Of a stretch of 7,212 nucleotides of DNA, positions 1 through 5,930 are shown one piece after another. The notes beneath the pieces were generated by a model, which searched no databases, was not told the origin of the DNA, and worked only from the letters and a program-made list of their open reading frames with translations. A program made the position numbers and the translations under genes. Position 1 is the first letter of the stretch. Every line of letters starts with the position of its first letter. The stretch covers positions 1 to 7,212 of the forward strand of contig CAMDXR010000158.1 in the NCBI GenBank assembly GCA_945877725.1, written 5' to 3'. Source of the DNA: Limnohabitans sp. Rim8 (GTDB lineage: Bacteria; Pseudomonadota; Gammaproteobacteria; Burkholderiales; Burkholderiaceae_C).

Positions 1-61
1 CCATGTAGGATGCCAGGCTAGGGTATTTCCAAGCGGGACTACCGTGGCCGGCGCAGCGACG

Positions 62-88
62 GATTGATTGCGCGTTCGACAATCAGTC
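62..88. repeat. Imperfect inverted repeat, possible stem-loop
   Basis: Arms GATTGATTG (62-70) and CAATCAGTC (80-88) can form a 9-bp stem with one G-U pair and a 9-nt loop. It lies about 90 nt beyond the antitoxin stop, in the direction of that transcript. No T-run follows it on either strand, so it is not a convincing Rho-independent terminator. It could be an RNA-stabilising hairpin, a protein site or chance. The rest of 1-175 shows no gene that I can support. Confidence 0.3.
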
Positions 89-175
89 GTCATCAAGGGA
101 CACACGCAGATGGCCTGACTGGGAGAAGACCGCTTTTGACCAGCTCAGACCCACTCCGAAATCGCCAAAATTCCG

Positions 176-487
176 TTAGGGCGCTGAATGCATCGGCTGC
201 GCCACCAGGCGCACGCCCAAGGCAGCGCAAACGCGACTGATCGTCTCGAAGCGCGGTTCGCTGCCAGGTCGAAGCGCTTTGTAAAGGGCTTCTCGAGCAA
301 TGCCGGAATCCTTCGCAACCTGGGACATTCCTCGCGCACGGGCAATGTCACCGATAGCAGCAGCTAGCAGCGCCGGGTCGTTCTCTTCAAGAACGGTTGT
401 CAGGTACGCTGCCACATCCGCTTCGCTGTTCAGATATTCGGCCGCATCGAACTCAGGGAGTTCGGAAACTTTAACTCTCTTGGACAT
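176..487 (-). CDS. HTH antitoxin of a type II toxin-antitoxin module (HI1420 family)
   Basis: Predicted antitoxin of 103 aa. In this family it binds and neutralises the RelE/HigB-like partner and represses the shared promoter through a helix-turn-helix. The N-terminal part (about residues 8-35, with FDAAEYLNSE) matches the usual opening of HI1420-type 'addiction module antidote' proteins. Residues about 43-93 form an Xre/HigA-like HTH (ARGMSQVAKDSGIAREALYK, then FETISRVCAALGVRL). I chose ATG at 487 because GGAGG lies 7 nt upstream of it; the in-frame TTG at 493 touches that Shine-Dalgarno and is an unlikely start. The ATG begins 2 nt after the toxin stop, so the genes are probably translationally coupled. 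The length is normal for the family and the gene looks intact. Function is inferred from family resemblance and pairing. Confidence 0.9.
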   Translation of the reverse strand: MSKRVKVSELPEFDAAEYLNSEADVAAYLTTVLEENDPALLAAAIGDIARARGMSQVAKDSGIAREALYKALRPGSEPRFETISRVCAALGVRLVAQPMHSAP

Positions 488-489
488 GG

Positions 490-789
490 TCAATCCTCCA
501 AAGACTTTGCCAGCGCAATCGCTTGCCGAATGTCGGCCTGCTGGGTGGACTTGTCACCGCCGCCCAGCATCACGATCACCAACTCGCCGTGCTGGACATA
601 GTAAATGCGCCAGCCTGGCCCGAAATGTTCGCGCATCTCGAAAACGCCTTCGCCTACAGGTTCTACGTCGCCCAAGTTGCCAAGTTGGACCTTGCGCAGC
701 CGCTTGATGAGGCGCTGCCGTGTCAGCCCGTCCTTCAGGCCTATGAGCCAGTCGGAGAACTCTTCGAGTTGTTTCACCCTATAGACCAT
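490..789 (-). CDS. RelE/HigB-like toxin of a type II toxin-antitoxin module (HI1419 family)
   Basis: A 99-aa protein of the RelE/ParE superfamily. Relatives are mostly ribosome-dependent mRNA endonucleases that stop growth when free of antitoxin. The sequence follows the HI1419-type pattern: an N-terminal F..WL..LKD helix (residues 11-20), a basic helix RQRLIKRLRKVQ (24-35), GNLGDVEPVGEGV (37-49), the strand EMREHFGPGWRIYY (51-64), and the C-terminal GGGDKSTQQADI (77-88). The basic residues and the R/Y set around 53-64 are where RelE-fold toxins place their active site, but I cannot assign a catalytic residue. ATG at 789 has no Shine-Dalgarno and coincides with the predicted transcription start. 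Toxin-first order is usual for this family and opposite to relBE. The gene is full length with no frameshift, so the toxin is probably functional. Its place beside a tRNA-fragment boundary fits mobile DNA. Confidence 0.9.
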   Translation of the reverse strand: MVYRVKQLEEFSDWLIGLKDGLTRQRLIKRLRKVQLGNLGDVEPVGEGVFEMREHFGPGWRIYYVQHGELVIVMLGGGDKSTQQADIRQAIALAKSLED

Positions 790-824
790 TGTTTGACTGT
801 AATCGAATGATTACAAAATGTCAA
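790..824 (-). promoter_or_regulatory. Promoter and operator of the toxin-antitoxin operon
   Basis: Reading the minus strand, a perfect TTGACA (-35) at 824-819 is followed by a 17-nt spacer and TACAGT (-10, 4/6 match) at 801-796. The palindrome TGTAATC-GAAT-GATTACA (798-815; 7-bp perfect arms, 4-bp centre) fills most of the spacer and overlaps the -10 box. This is the expected position for an autorepressor site bound by the HTH antitoxin or the toxin-antitoxin complex. Standard spacing puts +1 at 789, the A of the toxin ATG, which implies a leaderless message. The boxes and palindrome are seen directly; binding and start site are inferred. Confidence 0.7.
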
Positions 825-1095
825 TCTGGTGGGGTCGACAAACGACGCAAGGGGCTAATGACTTGAACTTCCGCGGCCTTCTGGTCATTGCCAATGTCAG
901 GGTCACAAGGGCATCGCGTGGCTGTTCATGGCTAAGAAGGAGACTATTGCGTTAAAAATTCAGTGTCAATACATCCACGAAACTCACTGGCTTCAGTGTC
1001 GCATCAAAACTCGCTTCCACATTTGCTTCCGCACTACTGAAAACCGTCTGTAACCTATTGATTTTAAATAGGTTTTATTTCTTGAGGCTACTTGC
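825..1095. other. Gene-poor, AT-richer stretch between the toxin-antitoxin promoter and the tRNA fragment
   Basis: No gene here can be supported with confidence. The only open frame of note is on the plus strand: ATG at 928, 41 codons, TAA at 1051-1053, starting MAKKETIALK. It lacks a Shine-Dalgarno at usable spacing and I do not recognise it. AT content rises from about 940 to 1090, unlike the coding region to the right. The stretch contains the stem-loop at 1052-1080, listed separately. I see no integrase fragment, transposase or insertion-sequence end. Confidence 0.5.
1052..1080 (+). terminator. Rho-independent terminator-like stem-loop, plus strand
   Basis: AACCTATT (1052-1059) and AATAGGTT (1067-1074) form a perfect 8-bp stem around a 7-nt loop, followed by TTATTT. 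The shape is that of a plus-strand terminator, although the stem is AT-rich. No confident plus-strand gene lies upstream within the window. The stop codon of the small unproven frame 928-1053 falls at the base of the stem. It sits about 20 nt left of the tRNA remnant, so it could instead be an arm or accessory site of an attachment region. Confidence 0.45.
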
Positions 1096-1135
1096 AATCC
1101 GTTGGTCGACAGTTCAAGTCTGTCACGCCCTACCA
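1096..1135 (+). pseudogene. 3' fragment of a tRNA gene (Lys-like), probable attachment-site repeat
   Basis: The bases read as the 3' half of a tRNA. AA (1096-1097) would end the anticodon loop. TCCGT (1098-1102) is the 3' anticodon strand and TGGTC (1103-1107) the variable loop. GACAG-TTCAAGT-CTGTC (1108-1124) is a perfect T-arm with a canonical loop. ACGCCCT (1125-1131) is the 3' acceptor strand, followed by discriminator A and an encoded CCA (1133-1135). The variable loop and anticodon-stem residue pattern resemble bacterial tRNA-Lys; tRNA-Asn is possible. The 5' side is missing: the preceding bases have no D-arm, cannot pair with TCCGT, and lack an AGGGCGT acceptor strand. Integrases often recombine at the anticodon loop or T-arm, so this is the expected remnant at the distal end of an island. 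The amino-acid identity is tentative. Confidence 0.75.
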
Positions 1136-1153
1136 TTTACACCAAGTACTTAT

Positions 1154-1180
1154 CCCGGTTCGCCGGGCCTTTTGCTTTCA
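1154..1180 (+). terminator. Rho-independent terminator of the former tRNA gene
   Basis: CCCGG-TTCG-CCGGG (1154-1167) is a perfect 5-bp GC stem with a tetraloop, followed by CCTTTTGCTTT. It begins 18 nt after the tRNA CCA and suits plus-strand transcription of that tRNA. The minus-strand side has no T-run, so it is unlikely to terminate the convergent beta-oxidation operon. Its survival next to the tRNA fragment suggests that native chromosome resumes here. Confidence 0.65.
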
Positions 1181-1258
1181 TGCTTTGGGCTTATTTAGCC
1201 ACCTGACGCAGTGCCACCAGTAAGGCGGCTGGGTCATCCAGTCCAATCACATCAACCG

Positions 1259-3418
1259 TCAATAAACCGGCTGGTGCTGTTTCAAGCTGGCGATCACATC
1301 GGCTGTGAGCGCAAAGCCCTGGCCGTATACGGCCGCCAATGCTGCGCAGCGTTTGGCAAACGCATCTACCCCTTGGCCGTAGATGAACTGCAACGCACCA
1401 CCTGTCCAGGCCGGAAAGCCAATACCAAAGATTGAGCCGATGTTGCCGTCGTGCACCGAGGTCAGCACGCCTTCATGCAGGCAGCGTGCAGTTTCCACGG
1501 CCTGACGGTACAGCAGGCGGTCTTTGATGTCTTGCAGATTGAAAGCCACATTGGCTTTTTCAAAACGGGTTTTCAGTTCAGGCCACAGCACTTTTTTCTG
1601 GCCAGCGGGGTAGTCATAAAAACCACCGCCTGCGGCGCGGCCGGGGCGCTTGAGTTCTTTGACCATGCGCTCAACCAACAAGTCACCGGGTGTGGCAGTG
1701 TGGGTTTTGCCTTCTTTGGCAAAGTCTTCGCGGGTTTGGTCCAGCACATGCACCGACAGCGACAGCGCGGTTTCGTCCAGCACGGCCAGCGGCCCCACCG
1801 GCATGCCCACTTGCATGGCCAGGTTCTCGATCACGGGGGCGGGAATGCCCTCGCCCAGCATGGCTGCACCTTCCATGACAAAGGTGCCGAAGGTACGGCT
1901 GGTGTAAAAGCCACGCGAATCGTTCACCACGATCGGCAACTTGCCCAACGCCTGCACGTAGTCGTAAGCACGGGCGATGGTTTCGTCGTCGGTCTGTGCA
2001 CCGCGGATGATCTCTACCAGCTTCATCTTGTCCACTGGGCTGAAAAAGTGGATGCCCACGAATTTTTCGGGCTTGTTGCTGGCCTTGGCCAGACCGCTGA
2101 TAGGCAAGGTGGAGGTGTTGCTGGCAAAGAATCCGCCATCGGTCAGCATCGGCTCGGCCTCCTGCGTGACGCGGGCTTTGAGTTCGCGGTTTTCAAAAAC
2201 GGCCTCGATGATCAGGTCGCAGCCATTCAGGTCTGCCGCATTCGCTGTGGGCTGGATGAGTGACAACAAGGTCGCTTGTTTGTCCGCAGCCATGCGGCCT
2301 TTGTCCACGCGCTTTTGCGTCTGCTTGTGGCTGTAGGCCTTACCTTTTTCGGCGGCTTCCACATTCACATCTTTGAGCACGGTGGCGATGCCTCGGCTCG
2401 CTTGCGAGTACGCAATGCCCGAACCCATCATGCCCGCACCCAGAATGCCCACCTTTTGTGGCTTGTAGCGTGGTGCAGCCTTGGGGCGGCTTTGGCCGCC
2501 TTTGATGCTGTTCATGTTGAAGAAGAAGGTGTTGATCATGTTGCGCGCCACCTGGCTGGTCATCAGACCTGCGAGATATCGGCTTTCGATGCGCATAGCC
2601 GTATCAAAGTCCACCATCGCACCCTCCACCATGGCGGCCAGCGCCGCTTCAGGCGCGGGGTACAGGCCGCGTGTTTTTTGCTTGAGCACGGCCGGGGCTA
2701 CGCTCAACATGCCCGCGATCTTGGGGTTGCTTGGCGTGCCGCCCGGCATTTTGTAATCCTTGCGGTCCCAAGGGTGTTGGGCCGCTTCAGGCTGACCTTG
2801 GGTGGCCGAAATGTGCGCCAAAGCGCGGGGACGCAGCTGGTCGTCGCTGGCCACGATCTCGTGCACCAAACCCAACTTTTGCGCTTCTTCAGGACCAAAG
2901 AGTTGGCTCTCCAGCACATAGGGCTGCGCGGCCAGCAAACCCAGTTGGCGCGTCATCTTGGTGATGCCGCCACCACCGGGGATCAAGCCTAGGGTGACCT
3001 CGGGTAAGCCGAATTGTGTTTTGGGGTTGGCGGTGGCGATGCGGTAGTGGCCGATCAGGGCCACTTCCCAGCCGCCCCCTAGGGCTGTACCGTTGAGGCA
3101 GCTGACCACCGGAACGCCGAGGGTCTCGAGGGTGCGAAAGCTTTTTTTGATGGATTCGATCTCGGCAAAGACTCTTGGGCCGTCAGAGGCTTGTGATCGC
3201 ATCACACCCTTAAGGTCGGCCCCTGCAAAAAAGGTGGACTTGGCCGAGGCCAGAATGATGCCTTGAATGTGGGCTTTATCTTGCAGGACTTGCTCGGCCA
3301 CTTGGGCTAAATCGGCCTGCCATTGCAGGCACATGGTGTTGACCGGCGAGCCTTGCTCGTCAAAGGTGATGGTGGCGATGCCATCTGCCAACTCATAGCG
3401 CAGTGTTTTCAAAATCAT
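1259..3418 (-). CDS. Multifunctional enoyl-CoA hydratase / 3-hydroxyacyl-CoA dehydrogenase (FadB/FadJ type)
   Basis: A 719-aa two-domain beta-oxidation enzyme that hydrates trans-2-enoyl-CoA to L-3-hydroxyacyl-CoA and oxidises it with NAD to 3-ketoacyl-CoA for the thiolase encoded upstream. Residues about 1-190 are a crotonase domain: FFAGADLKG (63-71), GTALGGGWE with Glu118, and GLPEVTLGLIPGGGG with Glu140, the two catalytic glutamates of the family. From about 320 comes the dehydrogenase: Rossmann loop GAGMMG (327-332), ASNTSTLPI with Asn434, HFFSPVDKMKLVE with His457 and Glu469 as the catalytic pair, and NDSRGFYTSR (499-508). The C-terminal helical domain has the usual repeat (YRQAVETARCLHEGV and GIGFPAWTGG). 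I chose ATG 3418: GGGGAG lies 8 nt upstream, and the longer frame would run back into the thiolase gene. Thiolase-first order resembles fadIJ of E. coli, but I cannot choose between FadB and FadJ. Length is normal and the gene is intact. Confidence 0.95.
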   Translation of the reverse strand: MILKTLRYELADGIATITFDEQGSPVNTMCLQWQADLAQVAEQVLQDKAHIQGIILASAKSTFFAGADLKGVMRSQASDGPRVFAEIESIKKSFRTLETLGVPVVSCLNGTALGGGWEVALIGHYRIATANPKTQFGLPEVTLGLIPGGGGITKMTRQLGLLAAQPYVLESQLFGPEEAQKLGLVHEIVASDDQLRPRALAHISATQGQPEAAQHPWDRKDYKMPGGTPSNPKIAGMLSVAPAVLKQKTRGLYPAPEAALAAMVEGAMVDFDTAMRIESRYLAGLMTSQVARNMINTFFFNMNSIKGGQSRPKAAPRYKPQKVGILGAGMMGSGIAYSQASRGIATVLKDVNVEAAEKGKAYSHKQTQKRVDKGRMAADKQATLLSLIQPTANAADLNGCDLIIEAVFENRELKARVTQEAEPMLTDGGFFASNTSTLPISGLAKASNKPEKFVGIHFFSPVDKMKLVEIIRGAQTDDETIARAYDYVQALGKLPIVVNDSRGFYTSRTFGTFVMEGAAMLGEGIPAPVIENLAMQVGMPVGPLAVLDETALSLSVHVLDQTREDFAKEGKTHTATPGDLLVERMVKELKRPGRAAGGGFYDYPAGQKKVLWPELKTRFEKANVAFNLQDIKDRLLYRQAVETARCLHEGVLTSVHDGNIGSIFGIGFPAWTGGALQFIYGQGVDAFAKRCAALAAVYGQGFALTADVIASLKQHQPVY

Positions 3419-3434
3419 GGCGATGTCTCCCCGG

Positions 3435-4640
3435 TCAAACGCGTTCAACGATGGTGGCGATGCCCATGCCGCCGCCCACACACAAAGTGGCCAGGCCGTA
3501 GCGCAGTTGTCTGCGGTGCAGCTCGTCAATCAGGATGCCCAAAATCATCGCACCCGTGGCCCCGAGCGGGTGGCCCATGGCGATCGCGCCACCGTTCACG
3601 TTGAGCTTCTCGTGCGGCACACCCATCTCTTGCATGAATTTCATGGGCACGGCAGCGAAGGCTTCGTTGACCTCGAACAAATCAATTTGGTCGATCGTCA
3701 AACCCGCCTTAGCCAGTGCCTTGCGCGCGGCTGGCATTGGGCCCGTCAGCATGATGGTCGGATCGGCCCCCGACAAGGCCACCGACACAATGCGGGCGCG
3801 TGGCGTCAGGGCGTGGGTTTTGCCTGCGGCCTCCGACCCGATGAGCACCGCCGCTGCGCCGTCCACGATGCCCGAGGAATTACCGGCATGGTGCACATGG
3901 TGGATGCGTTCGACTTGCGGGTAGCGCTGAAAAGCCACAGCGTCAAAGCCCATGGCGCCCAGTTGCTCAAACGAGGCTTTCAGACCCCCAAGTGTTTCCA
4001 CCGTGGTACTGGGTTTAATGAACTCATCTTGCGCCAAGATGACCAGACCGAGCTTGTCTTTGACCGGCACGACTGAGCCATCGAAGTAGCCCGCTGCCCG
4101 AGCGGCCGTGGCCCGCTTTTGTGACTCGACCGCGAAGGCATCGACATCGTGCCGACTGAAGCCGCTCAGGGTGGCGATCAGGTCTGCGCCAATGCCTTGC
4201 GGCACAAACAGTGTGGCGCTGTTGGTTTCGGGGTCTTGTGCCCAGGCGCCACCGTCCGAGCTAATCGGCACGCGGCTCATGCTCTCGACGCCTCCGGCAA
4301 CGACCAGGTCTTCCCAGCCGCTGCGCACCTTCATGGCGGCGGTGTTGACTGCTTCCAGGCCCGAGGCGCAAAAGCGGTTGATTTGCATGCCTGAGCAACG
4401 CCAATCCCAGCCCGCTGCCAGCGCCGCTACTTTGGGGATCACCGAACCTTGCTCGCCAATCGGCGTGACCACACCCATGACCACATCGTCCACCGCCGCG
4501 GTGTCGAACTGGTTGCGGCTTTGAAGCTCGCGCAGCACACCCGACAGCAGACTGATCGGTTTGACTTCGTGCAAGCTGCCGTCTTTTTTGCCTTTGCCAC
4601 GCGGTGTGCGTATGGCGTCATAAACAAATGCTTCGTTCAT
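3435..4640 (-). CDS. Acetyl-CoA C-acyltransferase (3-ketoacyl-CoA thiolase)
   Basis: A 401-aa thiolase that cleaves 3-ketoacyl-CoA with CoA to give acetyl-CoA and a shortened acyl-CoA, the last step of each beta-oxidation cycle. All family signatures are present: nucleophile Cys91 in NRFCASGLEAVN, NEAFA (325-329), GGAIAMGHPLGATGA with His357, and the second catalytic cysteine Cys387 in ATLCVGGGMG. The start ATG at 4640 has AGGAG 5 nt upstream, and the N-terminus (VYDAIRTPRGKGKK) is typical. It is the first gene of a minus-strand operon; the multifunctional enzyme starts 16 nt after its stop, consistent with a soluble FadA/FadB-like complex. Length and motifs suit a degradative thiolase better than a biosynthetic PhaA type, but substrate range cannot be read from the sequence. 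Confidence 0.95.
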   Translation of the reverse strand: MNEAFVYDAIRTPRGKGKKDGSLHEVKPISLLSGVLRELQSRNQFDTAAVDDVVMGVVTPIGEQGSVIPKVAALAAGWDWRCSGMQINRFCASGLEAVNTAAMKVRSGWEDLVVAGGVESMSRVPISSDGGAWAQDPETNSATLFVPQGIGADLIATLSGFSRHDVDAFAVESQKRATAARAAGYFDGSVVPVKDKLGLVILAQDEFIKPSTTVETLGGLKASFEQLGAMGFDAVAFQRYPQVERIHHVHHAGNSSGIVDGAAAVLIGSEAAGKTHALTPRARIVSVALSGADPTIMLTGPMPAARKALAKAGLTIDQIDLFEVNEAFAAVPMKFMQEMGVPHEKLNVNGGAIAMGHPLGATGAMILGILIDELHRRQLRYGLATLCVGGGMGIATIVERV

Positions 4641-4762
4641 GCTGTCTCCTAGGGGGCATCAAGGGGTTTGCCCTGTGTTGCAGGGGTTTTGAAACAGTAT
4701 AGACTTTTACCAAGCAAACGCTTTGCATAAATATCCATTCTTCAGTCCAACGGGTGACACCC
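4641..4762. promoter_or_regulatory. Divergent promoter region of the beta-oxidation operons, with candidate operator
   Basis: This 122-bp region separates the thiolase operon (left) from the acyl-CoA dehydrogenase operon (right). For the left operon, the minus strand has TATACT at 4701-4696 (5/6 match to -10), with no good -35, so an activator or a loosely matching -35 is implied. Predicted +1 is near 4689. The palindrome GCAAA-CGC-TTTGC (4714-4726) covers the -35 zone of that promoter and lies just upstream of AT-rich TGCATAAATAT (4724-4734), a weak -10 candidate for the right operon. It resembles the CAAAC/GTTTG half-sites of fatty-acid-responsive TetR regulators such as PsrA, differing by one base per half-site. 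In the left operon's leader, CCCTG-TGTTG-CAGGG (4671-4685) can form a hairpin. Confidence 0.5.
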
Positions 4763-5926
4763 ATGATCGAACGCACTCTTTTCAACGCCGACCATGAAGC
4801 TTTTCGCGACAGCTTTCGCCGCTTCATGGACAAGGAAATCGCCCCCCACCACCAGGCCTGGGAGGAACAAGGCTATGTCGACCGAGCGGTCTGGAGCAAA
4901 GCGGGTGAGAACGACTTTTTGTGCATGACACTGCCCGAAACCTATGGCGGCTCAAATGCCGACAAACTCTATTCGGTGGTGCAGATGGAGGAGTTGTCTC
5001 GCGCCGGTTTCACTGGCATTGGCTTCGGTCTGCACAGCGAGATCGTCGCCCCTTACATCTTGCATTACGGCACTGAGGCGCAAAAACAAAAATACCTGCC
5101 CAAGCTGGCCAGTGGTGAGATGGTGGGTGCGATCGCCATGAGCGAACCAGCCGCGGGCTCGGATCTGCAGGGGGTGAAAACCACCGCTCTGCTTCAAGCG
5201 GATGGCACTTACCTCATCAATGGCAGCAAGACTTTCATCACCAACGGCTGGCATGCCGACCTGGTGATTCTGGTGGCCAAGACCGACCCGGCTGCAGGGG
5301 CCAAGGGCACCAGCCTGTTTTTGATCGAGCGGGGCACACCCGGCTTTGAAAAAGGCAAACGCTTGAAGAAGCTGGGCCTCAAAGCCCAGGACACCTCAGA
5401 ATTGTTTTTCGACAACGTGAAGGTCGGCGCCGACCAACTGCTGGGCGGTACGGCCATGCAAGGCAAAGGCTTCATTTGCCTGATGGAGCAGCTGCCCTGG
5501 GAGCGCCTGCAGATCGCCATTGGCGGCATCGCGGCCGCGCAAGCGGCCATCGACTGGACGGTGCAGTACGTGAAAGACCGCAAGGTTTTTGGCCAAGCCG
5601 TGGGCCAGTACCAAAACACCCGTTACAAACTGGCCGAATTACAAACCGAGGTGCAGGTGGCGCGTGTGTTTGTGGACAAATGCAGCGAACTTTTGCTGCA
5701 AGACCAATTGGACACGGCCACGGCCAGCATGGCCAAATACTGGTGTTCGGATCTGCAATGCAAAGTGATGGACGAATGCGTGCAACTGCACGGCGGCTAC
5801 GGCTACATGTGGGAATACCCCATCACCCGTGCCTATGCCGATGCCCGCGTGCAACGCATTTACGGCGGCACCAACGAGATCATGAAAGAGGTGATCTCGC
5901 GCAGCATGGGTCTGGCGGGACGCTGA
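4763..5926 (+). CDS. Acyl-CoA dehydrogenase, long-chain (ACADL-like) type
   Basis: A 387-aa FAD-dependent acyl-CoA dehydrogenase that introduces the trans-2 double bond into acyl-CoA and passes electrons to ETF. N-terminal helical domain about 1-120; middle beta domain with AIAMSEPAAGSDLQG (124-137) and NGSKTFITNG (153-162) contacting flavin and substrate; C-terminal helical domain with RKVFGQAVGQYQNTRYKLAE and the terminal GGYGYMWEYPITRAYADAR and IYGGTNEIMKE. The YxGT site carries Gly, not the Glu used by medium- and short-chain enzymes. The base is instead probably Glu247 in LPWERLQIA, the position used by mammalian long-chain and isovaleryl-CoA dehydrogenases. Similarity to ACADL is strong from memory (GAIAM.EPGAGSDLQG, TNEIMKELI). 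I prefer ATG 4763; GTG 4754 is in frame and would add MTP. The Shine-Dalgarno is weak (GGGTG, 6 nt upstream). It is the first gene of the plus-strand operon. Confidence 0.95.
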   Translation: MIERTLFNADHEAFRDSFRRFMDKEIAPHHQAWEEQGYVDRAVWSKAGENDFLCMTLPETYGGSNADKLYSVVQMEELSRAGFTGIGFGLHSEIVAPYILHYGTEAQKQKYLPKLASGEMVGAIAMSEPAAGSDLQGVKTTALLQADGTYLINGSKTFITNGWHADLVILVAKTDPAAGAKGTSLFLIERGTPGFEKGKRLKKLGLKAQDTSELFFDNVKVGADQLLGGTAMQGKGFICLMEQLPWERLQIAIGGIAAAQAAIDWTVQYVKDRKVFGQAVGQYQNTRYKLAELQTEVQVARVFVDKCSELLLQDQLDTATASMAKYWCSDLQCKVMDECVQLHGGYGYMWEYPITRAYADARVQRIYGGTNEIMKEVISRSMGLAGR

Positions 5927-5930
5927 GCGC

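Noticed and set aside
833..1111. GGTCGACA at 833-840 and again at 1104-1111 as a direct repeat flanking a small element
   Set aside because: Only 8 bp match, the second copy is ordinary tRNA sequence, and nothing else between them looks like a mobile element.
1060..1135. A complete tRNA with anticodon TGC (CTTGCAA at 1091-1097 looks like an anticodon loop)
   Set aside because: The bases before it (GGCTA) do not pair with TCCGT after it, and there is no D-arm or 5' acceptor strand, so the loop-like string is coincidental.
1154..1180. The tRNA terminator as a bidirectional terminator for the minus-strand operon
   Set aside because: On the minus strand the stem is followed by ATAAGTACTTGG, with no T-run. 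I find no clear terminator for that operon in the window.
1451..2992. Long plus-strand open frames (1451-2263 and 2276-2992) opposite the multifunctional enzyme
   Set aside because: They lie antisense to a gene with complete catalytic motifs, are rich in His/Gln/Arg as expected from GC-skewed codons read backwards, and lack recognisable domains.
3419..3529. Longer N-terminus for the multifunctional enzyme, starting at 3529
   Set aside because: The extra 37 residues overlap the thiolase C-terminus and have no family similarity; ATG 3418 has a good ribosome site and begins a normal crotonase domain.
3417..4652. Plus-strand frames opposite the thiolase
   Set aside because: Shadow frames with biased composition over a clear thiolase; no motifs or ribosome sites.
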